Shown here in pieces: positions 6,771 through 14,639 of a DNA stretch of 64,000 bases (within the stretch, counting starts at the first letter, position 1; each line of letters opens with the position of its first letter). The notes below the pieces were generated by a model, which saw only the letters and a program-made list of their open reading frames with translations, made no database searches and had not been told where the DNA came from. A program made the translations under genes and the position numbers. Origin of the DNA: JBFWVR01 sp050246635 (GTDB lineage: Bacteria > Acidobacteriota > Vicinamibacteria > Vicinamibacterales > UBA2999); assembly GCA_050246635.1 (NCBI GenBank), contig JBFWVR010000009.1, positions 1 to 64,000 on the forward strand, in the 5' to 3' direction.

Positions 6771-9634
6771 CAGAAATCGAGCCTGAGGCCGACGCGCACG
6801 ATCCGCGGATCGAGGATGGCCGTCACTTCGCGGTAGTTCACCGTCGTGCGGCGCAGGCCGGTGACGGGGTTGTTGTTGAGCGCGTTGAAGACGTCCATCA
6901 TCCCGGTCAGCCGTACCGGGCCGAAGCGGAAGGCCTTGTCGACGCGGAAGTCCATGATGGAGACGTTCGGGTAGCGGTTGGCCGTGATCGGCTCGACCCG
7001 GACGGTCTGCGTGCCGTCGCCCGGGAAACGCACGCTGATCGTGCGGCCGTAGTTCTGGCCGCTCTGCACCTTCCAGGAGCCCGAGAGCCCGATGTCGAAG
7101 GGCAGGGTGTAGCGGCCGATCACCTTGTAGTTCCACGTGGTGGAGGTCTCACGGCCGAACTCGTCGCCGAAGAGCTGCCGCGCGGGCCGGTACGAGTAGA
7201 ACCGGTCGTAGCCGGTCTCGTTGTGCAGCATGTGCGACCAGGTGTAGCCGAACGACGTCAACAGCATCCAGCGATCGGCGAACCGGCGGTTCACGGCCAC
7301 CTCGATCGTGTGGAAGTCGGCGTCGTACCCGTCGGGGTTGGTCCAGACGCGGTCCTGGGCGATGCTCGCCGGGCGGTCGAAGGTGTCGAACGTCTGCTCG
7401 TCGCCGGTGCCGAGGGTGTTGTCCGGCCCGGGATCGACGATCGTGATCGGCACGGTGTAGGCGGGCCCGCGGATGGGATCGTACTCGGCCCAGTCGTTCC
7501 GGATGTTCTTGTAGACGTAGGAAGCCCGGCCGGAGAGGCCCTGCAGGATCTCCCGCTCGACGTTGGCCGAGAACTCGTTGCCGTGCGGCCGCGCGAGGTC
7601 GCGATCGATGCGGACGAAGCCCGCACCGCCCACCGTCGTGATCAGCCGGCCCAGCTCCTCGGGCCCGTCGAGGAGCCGGTTGCCGTTCAGGTCGTTGAAG
7701 GCGTAGCGGAGCTGGGCGCGCCCGACGGGGTTCTCGCGATCGGCGAGCGTGTCCGCGGAGTTGAAGTTGAAGCGGCCCCAGAACACCTTGAGCACCGTGC
7801 GGTTGTCGCCGGAGAGGTCGTACGCGAAGCCGGCGCGTGGCGCGAAGTCGAGTGAGTTCGACACGTCCTCCGCGCTCACGGTCCGCGGGGCGACGAACGC
7901 CCGGTAGGTCGGGTCCGTCCAGCCGGCGAGCATCGCGTGGCCGTTCGGCGTGAACTCCTGCTCCGGCCAGCCATCCCGGTAGTGCTCGAGGCGCCCACCC
8001 AGGTTCAGGGTCAGGCGGTCGTTGAAACGCCAGGTGTCGCTCAGGTAGACGGCGTTGTACTCGACGTCGTTGATGCCGGTCACCGGCGTGTTGTAGAGCT
8101 CGAGCTCGCTCGTGGCGCCGTTGCGGTCGCGGTAGAAGATGTCGAACGGCTGGTCGCGGAAGAGCGACCGGCGGTCACGCTTCCAGTCGTAGCCGAACTT
8201 GAAATCGTGGCTGCCGTGCAGCCCGTCCTGGAAGTACGAGAGGGCGACGTAGAACTGGGGCTTGTAGCGCTTCTGATCCTGGTAGCTCGAGTTCGCGCCG
8301 CCGTCGGCGTAGACGCTCGTGGCCAGGTCCTGCCGGCCCGGGCCCCAGGGGCCGGCGTAAAGGCCGGCCTCGACCGTCGGCCGCAGCGGGAAGAAGTTGT
8401 ACCACTCGCCGGCAAGCACGTCGAGGAAGGCGCGGTTGCCGATCACGCTGGTCCACTCGATCTTCATCGGGTAGTTCCGCGAGCTCTGGTACTGCGCCGC
8501 CGAGAGCGGCACGTTCGGGCCGATGCCGCGCTTGTCCTGCAGCTTCTCGCGCTTGTTCATGAACCCGATGATCTGGTTGTTGCGGCCCAGCTGGAAGGTG
8601 CCCTTCAGCGTGTAGGCGTTCGTCAGCTTGGAGCGGGCGAGTTCGTCGAAGCCGAGGATGGTCTTGTACTGATCGTTGAGGCGATAGCTGTAGAAGAACC
8701 ACGCCTTGCCCTTCCAGAGCGGGCCGCCGACGTTCGCGTTGATGTCGTACTGCCGGTCGATCGGGTTGCCCCGGCGCAGCGGCGTGCGGACGAAGAAGCC
8801 GTCGGCGTCGGGCGTGCGTGAGGTCTTGAGGTTCTCGGGGACGTTGTCGGTGATCGTCGAGTCGCCCTCCCAGTCCGAGTACCACATCCCGGTGAACCGG
8901 TCGCCCCCCGACTTCACGCTGATGCTCAACGACGCGCCGCCGGCGAAGCTGTCGGCGTTGTTCCCCGCGCCTCCCACCTGGAACTCCTCGAAGCTGCCGA
9001 AGTCGAAGTAGCCCGCGTTGGCCGACGTGCCCTCGGTGGTGTCGATGCCCTCCAGCTTCGTCTGGTTCTGGCTGTCGAAGCCGTAGGCCCGATAGCCGGT
9101 CTGCGACCCGGTCCGTGACCCGCCCACGTCGTACGCCGTCATCTGCAGGCCGGGCGCCTGCGACATCGCCGCCCAGATGTCACGCGCGTTCGGGATCTCG
9201 GTCAGCAGCTCCTTCGTGAAGTTCGTCCCCATTGTCGTCGTCGAGCTGTCGACGACCGGCGACTCGCCGGTGACCGTGACCGTCTCCTCGAGCGTGGCGA
9301 CCTTGAGCTGCGCGTCCACGGTCAGCGTCTGGTTGATCACGACGCGGATGCCCTCGCGGCGCACGGTCTGGAACCCGGGCAGCTCGAAGGTGATGTCGTA
9401 GAGCCCGGGCGGCAGCGCCAGGAACCGATAGTCGCCCGCGGCGCCGGCGATTTGGACCTGGGGCTGAATCAGCGCCGGGCTGGTGGCCGTGACGGTGACG
9501 CCCGGCAGCACGGCACCGGTGTCATCGGTGACCGTCCCGTTGACGCGGCCCCGGAAGTCCTGGGCGCCGGCGACGGGGACGAGGAACAGGGAACACAGGC
9601 AGGCGAGGATACACGTCGAGCGCAAGCTCCGCAT
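6770..9634 (-). CDS. TonB-dependent receptor, Oar-like (copy 3)
   Basis: An outer-membrane receptor of 954 aa. The signal peptide is about residues 1-24 (ending VAGAQ), then DFRGRVNGTVTDDTG of the carboxypeptidase-regulatory domain, the shared plug (TKELLTEIPNARDIWAAM) and a barrel ending GLRLDF. The ATG at 9634 has GGAGGT 6 nt before it; an upstream in-frame extension of 48 codons is not supported. It is the most diverged of the three tandem copies in the barrel. It is divergent from the secreted peptidase at 9994, and the two are flanked and separated by arrays of one 13-bp repeat. TTGACA at 9797-9792 may be its -35 box, but no good -10 was found. Confidence 0.93.
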   Translation of the reverse strand: MRSLRSTCILACLCSLFLVPVAGAQDFRGRVNGTVTDDTGAVLPGVTVTATSPALIQPQVQIAGAAGDYRFLALPPGLYDITFELPGFQTVRREGIRVVINQTLTVDAQLKVATLEETVTVTGESPVVDSSTTTMGTNFTKELLTEIPNARDIWAAMSQAPGLQMTAYDVGGSRTGSQTGYRAYGFDSQNQTKLEGIDTTEGTSANAGYFDFGSFEEFQVGGAGNNADSFAGGASLSISVKSGGDRFTGMWYSDWEGDSTITDNVPENLKTSRTPDADGFFVRTPLRRGNPIDRQYDINANVGGPLWKGKAWFFYSYRLNDQYKTILGFDELARSKLTNAYTLKGTFQLGRNNQIIGFMNKREKLQDKRGIGPNVPLSAAQYQSSRNYPMKIEWTSVIGNRAFLDVLAGEWYNFFPLRPTVEAGLYAGPWGPGRQDLATSVYADGGANSSYQDQKRYKPQFYVALSYFQDGLHGSHDFKFGYDWKRDRRSLFRDQPFDIFYRDRNGATSELELYNTPVTGINDVEYNAVYLSDTWRFNDRLTLNLGGRLEHYRDGWPEQEFTPNGHAMLAGWTDPTYRAFVAPRTVSAEDVSNSLDFAPRAGFAYDLSGDNRTVLKVFWGRFNFNSADTLADRENPVGRAQLRYAFNDLNGNRLLDGPEELGRLITTVGGAGFVRIDRDLARPHGNEFSANVEREILQGLSGRASYVYKNIRNDWAEYDPIRGPAYTVPITIVDPGPDNTLGTGDEQTFDTFDRPASIAQDRVWTNPDGYDADFHTIEVAVNRRFADRWMLLTSFGYTWSHMLHNETGYDRFYSYRPARQLFGDEFGRETSTTWNYKVIGRYTLPFDIGLSGSWKVQSGQNYGRTISVRFPGDGTQTVRVEPITANRYPNVSIMDFRVDKAFRFGPVRLTGMMDVFNALNNNPVTGLRRTTVNYREVTAILDPRIVRVGLRLDF

Positions 9635-9850
9635 CGCAACCTCCGGGAAGCAGACCGACACGGGCCCGACACGAGGATGGAGCTGGGCCGCGCGACGGCC
9701 GGCAACGACAACGCACAATGCAACGACGGCGAGGACTCGCCGCTTCAAGTCCCGGCACAGCCGGGGGCGTCGCATCATCAGACAAGACGATTGTCAATGC
9801 AACCTCAGCCGTGCACGCAATCTGCGGCTGAGCTGTCACCTCGTCCGCGC

Positions 9851-9980
9851 GCACGCCCGTCGCGCACCCCTGTCGAGCACCCCCGTCGCGCACCCCTGTC
9901 GAGCACCCCCGTCACGCACCTTTGTCGAGCACCCCCGTCAGGCACCTGCGTCAAGCACCTCCGTCGAGCACCTCCGTCGT
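9851..9980 (-). repeat. 13-bp tandem array B, abutting the peptidase promoter
   Basis: Ten head-to-tail units of exactly 13 bp start at 9851, 9864, 9877, 9890, 9903, 9916, 9929, 9942, 9955 and 9968. They are typified by GCACCTCCGTCGA on the plus strand (GGTGCTCGACGGA on the minus strand). The first is degenerate. The last ends at 9980 and TATACT begins at 9981. Any -35 element of the peptidase promoter therefore lies inside unit nine. The unit matches arrays A and C. Confidence 0.9.
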
Positions 9981-9986
9981 TATACT
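9981..9986 (+). promoter_or_regulatory. -10 box of the peptidase gene; leaderless start likely
   Basis: TATACT lies 7 nt before the ATG at 9994, so transcription should begin at or next to the A of the start codon. No ribosome-binding site is present between them. No -35 consensus is seen; its expected position is within the repeat array. Confidence 0.6.
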
Positions 9987-9993
9987 GGCCGGC

Positions 9994-11250
9994 ATGCCGA
10001 AGTCCGCCCTCCTGGCCGCCGGTCTCGCGCTCGCCGTCTCCGCTCCCGCCGCGGCGCAGGACAACGCCACGAACATCGGCACGCGCCTGCTGCGGGACCC
10101 CGCCATCCGTGGCGCCGTCGAGGCCATCCGCGACGACGAGCCGCGCACGCTCGAGGACCAGATCCGCTTCTGCGAGATCGAGGCGCCGCCCTTCGGCGAG
10201 GCCAGGCGCGCCGCTGCCTACGCGCAGGCGTTTCGGGAGATCGGCCTGGCCGGCGTGCGGATCGATCGGGAGGGCAACGTTCTCGGCGAATGGCGGGGCG
10301 AGCAGGCCCGGCCGCACCTCGTCTTCTCGGCCCACCTCGACACCGTCTTTCCCGGGGGCACGAACGTCGCCGTGACCCGCGAGGGCCCCGTCTTCAAGGG
10401 GCCCGGCATCGGCGACGACTGCCGCGGGCTCGCCGTCGTCCTCGCCGTGGCACGCACGATCGTCTCCCGCGACCTCCGGCTGCCCGGCACGATCACCTTC
10501 GTCGCGACGGTCGGTGAGGAAGGCCTGGGTGACCTCCGCGGCGTGAAGTTCCTCTTCGGCGAGGGACTGAAGGGACAGGTCGATCGCTTCGTCTCGATCG
10601 ACGGCACGGGCCTGGGCATGACCAGCGTCGCCGTCGGCAGCCTGCGCTACCGTACGACGTTCAAGGGCCCCGGTGGCCACAGCTACGGCGCCTTCGGTCT
10701 CGTCAACCCGATCCACGCGCTGGGTCGCGCGGTCGCGCGCATCGCCGACTTCGCGGTTCCTGTCGAACCGCGGACCACGTTCAGCGTCGGGCGCATCGGC
10801 GGCGGCACCTCCGTCAACTCGATCCCCTTCGAGGCGTGGATGGAAGTGGACATGCGCTCGGCGGACACCGCGTCGCTGCAATCGCTGGACGCCAAGTTCC
10901 ACCGCGCGGTGGACGATGCGGTGGCGGACGAGAATGCGAGGTGGGGGCGCCGCGACCTGACGGTGGAGAAGACCCTGGTGGGCAACCGCCCGGCGGGCCG
11001 CACACCGGCGGGATCGCCGATTGTGGTGGCGGCGGAGTCGGTGACGCGGGCCCTCGGGCTGCCGGTGGAGTTCGGCGAGGGCTCGACCGACTCCAACATC
11101 CCCATGAGCCTCGGCATCCCGGCCATCACGATCGACGGCGGGGGGCGCGGCAGTCGCGCTCATTCGCTGGATGAGCAATTCGATTCGACGAACAGCGCAC
11201 AGGGCTCGGTCCGGGCGCTGCTCCTTGCGATAGCGCTCGCGCAAGAGTAG
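9994..11250 (+). CDS. Secreted M20-type metallopeptidase
   Basis: An exported zinc exopeptidase or amidohydrolase of 418 aa. Residues 1-22 form a signal peptide (ending APAAAQ). The di-zinc site of the M20 family is visible: H114 and D116 in AHLDTVF, D141 in GIGDD, and the catalytic/metal pair E175-E176 in TVGEEGLGD. A dimerisation-type insert follows (about 210-320, GPGGHSYG), and the C-terminal metal region is near GIPAITIDGGGRGSRAHS. The start is the ATG after TATACT rather than an earlier in-frame ATG at 9922 inside the repeat array. It is divergent from receptor 3, so uptake of peptide fragments by that receptor is possible but unproven. The substrate is unknown. Confidence 0.88.
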   Translation: MPKSALLAAGLALAVSAPAAAQDNATNIGTRLLRDPAIRGAVEAIRDDEPRTLEDQIRFCEIEAPPFGEARRAAAYAQAFREIGLAGVRIDREGNVLGEWRGEQARPHLVFSAHLDTVFPGGTNVAVTREGPVFKGPGIGDDCRGLAVVLAVARTIVSRDLRLPGTITFVATVGEEGLGDLRGVKFLFGEGLKGQVDRFVSIDGTGLGMTSVAVGSLRYRTTFKGPGGHSYGAFGLVNPIHALGRAVARIADFAVPVEPRTTFSVGRIGGGTSVNSIPFEAWMEVDMRSADTASLQSLDAKFHRAVDDAVADENARWGRRDLTVEKTLVGNRPAGRTPAGSPIVVAAESVTRALGLPVEFGEGSTDSNIPMSLGIPAITIDGGGRGSRAHSLDEQFDSTNSAQGSVRALLLAIALAQE

Positions 11251-11259
11251 GAAGACGGA

Positions 11260-11363
11260 GGTGCTGCACGAAGGTGCTGCACGAAGGTGCGGCAGGCAGG
11301 TGCGGCACGGAGGTGCGGCACCGAGGTGCGGCACCGAGGTGCGACACCGAGGTGCGGCGTCGG
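11260..11363 (+). repeat. 13-bp tandem array C, downstream of the peptidase
   Basis: Eight units begin at 11260, 11273, 11286, 11299, 11312, 11325, 11338 and 11351, starting 9 nt after the peptidase stop. Unit sequences drift from GGTGCTGCACGAA to GGTGCGGCACCGA. Many have an internal dyad such as GTGC-T-GCAC or GGTGC-G-GCACC. Orientation is plus, the sense of the peptidase mRNA, mirroring the sense array at the 3' end of receptor 3. Confidence 0.88.
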
Positions 11364-11496
11364 CCGCTCGACACACGCGGCGGCTGGACGGCCGGGCGGG
11401 CCTGCGTCTGAGCGCGGCGCGGCCCTCCAGATCCGCGGAATCCTTCCGGAATCCTGCCTGTTCGGCGGCGCGCGGCCCGGGGCCGCGGGCGGCAGC

Positions 11497-12036
11497 CTAC
11501 TTGCTGTCTCGCATCTCGCGGTAGCGGTCCCGCTCGTGGAGGCGCTGGCGGCGCGCCGCGCGGTCGGCGACGACGAGCCAGGCGATGAATGCGGCGTGCG
11601 GTATCGCCATCGTCCAGGCTTCGACCGGCAGCGGGCCCGGAAGCAGCACGGCGAGGTAATTGACCGCGGTCGCCGCGCCGAAAAGAAGGACGAAGAGCGG
11701 GTGTCCGCCCGCGCCCGGCAGGGCGGGGCCGAGCCGCATCGCGGCCCGTTCCCAGGCCGGCGGGGCGGTTGGCGGCCCCTCGGGCTCGTGGAAGACCTCG
11801 ATGTAGCGGCCGATGCGTTCGACACCGGCGCTCAGGCCGCGGATGGCCTCGAAGGTCGCGACGAGCAGGACGAGGGGCACGGCGGCGGTGACCGGGTTGG
11901 CGACGAGGGCCAGAAGGGCGGTGAGCGTCAGCGCCCAGGCCGAGAGGCCGGCCACGAGAAGGACGGGACGCAAGGTGCCGCGGGCGGCGATCGTCTCCCG
12001 GAGGGTGCGGTACTCGGTCCGGTCGTGGCCGTCCAT
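11497..12036 (-). CDS. Hypothetical membrane protein
   Basis: A 179-aa protein that I do not recognise. Two hydrophobic segments (about 24-43 and 47-68) are followed by a charged linker (PEGPPTAPPAWERAA) and two more hydrophobic segments (about 112-132 and 138-160), ending in an Arg-rich tail (ARRQRLHERDRYREM). This predicts a four-helix inner-membrane protein with a basic cytoplasmic tail. The ATG at 12036 has no Shine-Dalgarno sequence; TAAACT lies 9 nt upstream on the minus strand, so a very short leader is possible. The gene is convergent with the peptidase and divergent from the D,D-carboxypeptidase gene. Confidence 0.7.
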   Translation of the reverse strand: MDGHDRTEYRTLRETIAARGTLRPVLLVAGLSAWALTLTALLALVANPVTAAVPLVLLVATFEAIRGLSAGVERIGRYIEVFHEPEGPPTAPPAWERAAMRLGPALPGAGGHPLFVLLFGAATAVNYLAVLLPGPLPVEAWTMAIPHAAFIAWLVVADRAARRQRLHERDRYREMRDSK

Positions 12037-12072
12037 GGGGCAGAAAGTTTATCTCATTACCCCTAAATCCCG

Positions 12073-12100
12073 TTGCGCGTTAAAGATAGTCTGCTACAAT
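12073..12100 (+). promoter_or_regulatory. Promoter of the D,D-carboxypeptidase gene
   Basis: TTGCGC (12073-12078) and TACAAT (12095-12100) are separated by 16 bp. This predicts a leader of about 58 nt ending in a good ribosome-binding site (AGAGAGGGTAA) before the ATG at 12165. Confidence 0.6.
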
Positions 12101-12164
12101 GCCGACCTGTTTCAGGGGGGACACGGGTCCTCCAGGGCGGGTCTTCCACCTTCAGAGAGGGTAA

Positions 12165-13214
12165 ATGGCGAAGCACGGACGCTTCCCGGTGGTGACGCGG
12201 GTCCTCGGGGCCCTGGTGGCAATCCTGACGCTTGGCGTCCCGATCCTGCCGTTCCAGGCTGCTCCGGAAGCCGCAGCCGCCACGGCCACGGCCGCCCAGA
12301 AGAAGAAATCGTCCGCCGCCGCCGCCCGGGCGCGGCGGGCCCGCGCCGCTGCCGCGGCCCGCGCCCGCGCCCTGCGCGATGCGCAGACCCCGCGGTTCCG
12401 CGTGGACGAGACCGGGCGGGAAGTCCCGGATGTCCGCGCCGCGGCCGCCATCATCTACAACCCCGAGACCAACGAGGTGGTCTGGGAGTCGAACGCGATG
12501 GACCAGCGTTCGATTGCCAGCATCACCAAGGTCATGACCGCGCTCGTGATTCTCGAGAGCGGGGCGGACCTGTCCGAGACGCACACCGTCGCGCGGAGTG
12601 ACGTCTCGCGCGCGTCCACGACCTACCTGCGCACCGGCTACAAGGTCACGGGAGAGGGCCTGCTGCACCTCATGCTGATCGGCTCCGACAACGCCGCGGC
12701 GCGCGCCATCGCGCGCACGTCGCCCTACGGCGCGGCGGGCTTCATCGATCGCATGAACGCCAAGGCCGCGGAGCTCGGGCTCGAGAGCACGCACTACGCC
12801 GATCCCTCCGGCCTGCTGGCGGACAACGTCTCGTCGGCGTTCGACATGGCGCGGCTGATTGCCTACGCCGCGGCGGACGACCGGATTGGCAGCATCATGC
12901 GCACGCCGTCCGAGTCGGTGAACGTCGGTCGCCGGTCGGTGACCGTGCGCAGCACGAACCAGCTGGTGCGCAACGGCGACCTCGACGTGGTCGGTGGGAA
13001 GACGGGCTTCATCAGCCGGGCGGGTTACTGCCTCGCGACGCTGCTGCGCATCCCGGAGACCGGCCAGAAGCTGGCCGTCGTCGTGCTGGGCGCGCAGTCG
13101 AACGTGGGCCGCTTCTGGGAAGTGCGGCACCTCTTCAACTGGATGGCGACCCGCACCACCGCCGTGTTCGCCGGCGGCGCCGACGCCCAGCATCAGCAGC
13201 AGCAGCAGCAGTAG
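12165..13214 (+). CDS. D-alanyl-D-alanine carboxypeptidase (penicillin-binding protein, S11 family)
   Basis: A periplasmic or membrane-anchored serine carboxypeptidase of 349 aa that trims the terminal D-Ala of peptidoglycan stem peptides. The S11 active-site triad is intact: S119-I-T-K122 (SxxK), S174-D-N176 (SxN) and K279-T-G281 (KTG). An N-terminal hydrophobic anchor or signal (about 12-30) precedes a basic, Ala/Arg-rich low-complexity linker (about 37-70). The usual C-terminal beta domain of DacA-type enzymes is missing; after the KTG region the protein ends in a short Gln run made by CAG repeats. The start has a strong ribosome-binding site and an upstream promoter. A bidirectional terminator follows. 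Confidence 0.9.
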   Translation: MAKHGRFPVVTRVLGALVAILTLGVPILPFQAAPEAAAATATAAQKKKSSAAAARARRARAAAAARARALRDAQTPRFRVDETGREVPDVRAAAAIIYNPETNEVVWESNAMDQRSIASITKVMTALVILESGADLSETHTVARSDVSRASTTYLRTGYKVTGEGLLHLMLIGSDNAAARAIARTSPYGAAGFIDRMNAKAAELGLESTHYADPSGLLADNVSSAFDMARLIAYAAADDRIGSIMRTPSESVNVGRRSVTVRSTNQLVRNGDLDVVGGKTGFISRAGYCLATLLRIPETGQKLAVVVLGAQSNVGRFWEVRHLFNWMATRTTAVFAGGADAQHQQQQQQ

Positions 13215-13239
13215 TGACGGGATGAGTAAGTAAGATGTA

Positions 13240-13346
13240 AGAAGGCAGAAGGCAGAAAAAAAAGGGGCGCTTGGCGTCCCTTTTCTCTTGTACCGCGGCG
13301 ATGGCCCAGTCAGTCTTCTTCTGCCTTCTGCCTTCTGCCTTCTGCC
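13240..13346. repeat. Inverted 7-bp repeats around a terminator
   Basis: Two AGAAGGC units (13240-13253) on the left face four TTCTGCC units (13319-13346) on the right. These are the same heptamer in opposite orientation, with the terminator hairpin between them. The two flanking genes converge on this spot. Confidence 0.75.
13256..13290. terminator. Bidirectional Rho-independent terminator
   Basis: AAAAGGGGCGC (13260-13270) pairs with GCGTCCCTTTT (13274-13284) across a TTG triloop. A run of eight A residues (13256-13263) lies on the left and a T-rich tail on the right. It can therefore stop both the D,D-carboxypeptidase transcript (plus) and the YbjQ-like transcript (minus). Confidence 0.85.
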
Positions 13347-13360
13347 TTCCTCAGCGCCCG

Positions 13361-13678
13361 CTAGCCGAGCGTCACCGCGGTGCCGCTGGCGCTCACCATC
13401 AGCATCGAGCCCTGGCCGACGGTCTCGTAGTCGAGGTCGACGCCGATGACGGCGTTGGCGCCGAGCGCCTCGGCCTGTGCCACCATCTCCTCGAGCGCGA
13501 TGTCCTTGGCCTTGCGCAGCTCCCGCTCGTAGGCAGCCGAGCGGCCGCCCACGATGTCGCGGATCCCGGCGAAGAGGTCCTTGAAGATGTTCGCGCCGAG
13601 GATTGCCTCGCCGCTGACGATGCCGTGGTACGTCGTGATGCGGCGGCCCTCGATGAGCGCCGTTGTCGTGATCAACAC
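13361..13678 (-). CDS. YbjQ/UPF0145 family protein
   Basis: A 105-aa cytosolic protein of the YbjQ (UPF0145, putative heavy-metal-binding) family, recognised from TTTALIEGRRITTYHGIVSGEAILG near the start, ALGANAVIGVDLDYETV, and the full-length fit. Family members form pentameric rings, and their cellular role is not established. The GTG start at 13678 is chosen because AGGAGG precedes it by 9 nt and the family begins at this point; the frame is open further upstream into repeat sequence. The nearest upstream gene on the same strand is the fdhE-like gene, separated by a heptamer array. Confidence 0.85.
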   Translation of the reverse strand: MLITTTALIEGRRITTYHGIVSGEAILGANIFKDLFAGIRDIVGGRSAAYERELRKAKDIALEEMVAQAEALGANAVIGVDLDYETVGQGSMLMVSASGTAVTLG

Positions 13679-13750
13679 GGGCTGCTGCCTCCTCTCATCC
13701 GCGCCGGTGCTTCGCCGCGCGAATCGTCCATCGTCGATCGGCGATCGCCT

Positions 13751-13799
13751 CAATCGTCAATCGTCAATCGTCAATCTGCAATCTTCAATCTTCATTCGA
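13751..13799. repeat. CAATCNN heptamer array at the 3' end of the fdhE-like gene
   Basis: Seven phased 7-bp units begin at 13751: three CAATCGT, one CAATCTG, two CAATCTT and a degenerate CATTCGA. The last two units overlap the end of the fdhE-like reading frame, so its final residues (SNED) and stop codon are written by repeat sequence. Confidence 0.85.
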
Positions 13800-14621
13800 A
13801 AACCCTCTCTGCATGACCGCCGCGTCGAGGGGCAGGGTCGCGATGGCATCGAGGGCCGGGAGGGCGGGCCGTCCGGCGTACCGGCTGTCGACCGTCTTGA
13901 TGTAGTGCTGGCAGGTCTGGCACGCCGCGACGCGATACGTGCCATCGGCGGTCGCGAGGCTGGTGATGCGCTCGCGGTCGGCCTCCCCGCAGAACGGGCA
14001 GGCGATGGGATCGGTGGCCCAGCTGGTCTGGCAGCGGGCGCAGATGAGGCGGCGCTGCCCCTGCGGGGTGATCTGCGCCAGATCGGGCGCGGCCCCGCAG
14101 ACCGGGCACGTGCGAGCCGTCCAGCCGTCGAAGCTCACGCGCTGCTGCAGCACCTCGGCCGCGCGCGCCAGGAACGGCCGGAGGGCCCAGGTCAGGACCT
14201 CACCCAGCATCTCGGCACCGGCCGTGTCGTCCGGTTCGCCACGGAACCATCGGGCCGCGCGCGCCGGCAGATCGGGTTCGCGCCCGAGGTCGTGCAGCCG
14301 CGCCGCCTCGCGGGCTTCGATGGCGTCGTGGCGCTTGAGGATGTCGGTGACCTGGCGGAAGACGAGGCGGGCCTCGGTCCAGTCGACCGGCAGCGCCTCG
14401 AAATCGATCAGGGCGCGTCCCGCGGCCAGCCGGGCGCGCAGCTTCTCGTCGGGCAGGTCAATCCAGGTGGTCTGGACCCGGCCCCGGACGCGGCGTTCGG
14501 CGGCCACGAGATCGGCCTGGAGCGCCGCGGGGCCGGCGAGTTGCTCGTTCTGCTCGGCCAGCGCATGGAGCTCGGCCAGCTCGCGCGGCATGCCTCGGGT
14601 GTTCCGGGGAGGGGAGGACAT
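13785..14621 (-). CDS. FdhE-like zinc-ribbon protein
   Basis: A 278-aa protein resembling FdhE, the cytosolic factor that helps assemble respiratory formate dehydrogenase. The C-terminal half shows the characteristic double zinc ribbon: CPVCGAAPDL, CARCQTSW, CPFCGEADR and CQTCQHYIK, all CxxC pairs. The N-terminal half is helical and poorly conserved. The ATG at 14621 (MSSPPRNTRGMPRELAEL) is preferred over an upstream start inside the heptamer repeats, but no ribosome-binding site supports it, and a second ATG lies ten codons in. No formate dehydrogenase gene is in the window. Heptamer arrays of one family lie on both sides of the gene. Confidence 0.8.
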   Translation of the reverse strand: MSSPPRNTRGMPRELAELHALAEQNEQLAGPAALQADLVAAERRVRGRVQTTWIDLPDEKLRARLAAGRALIDFEALPVDWTEARLVFRQVTDILKRHDAIEAREAARLHDLGREPDLPARAARWFRGEPDDTAGAEMLGEVLTWALRPFLARAAEVLQQRVSFDGWTARTCPVCGAAPDLAQITPQGQRRLICARCQTSWATDPIACPFCGEADRERITSLATADGTYRVAACQTCQHYIKTVDSRYAGRPALPALDAIATLPLDAAVMQRGFSNED

Positions 14622-14639
14622 GGAAATCGATCTTAGATC

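Noticed and set aside
6577..11363. CRISPR arrays at the 13-bp repeats
   Set aside because: Units are contiguous 13-mers without unique spacers, and no cas gene is nearby.
12165..13214. Beta-lactamase instead of D,D-carboxypeptidase
   Set aside because: The SxxK, SxN and KTG motifs and their spacing fit S11 carboxypeptidases, and no class A-type Glu166 region was seen.
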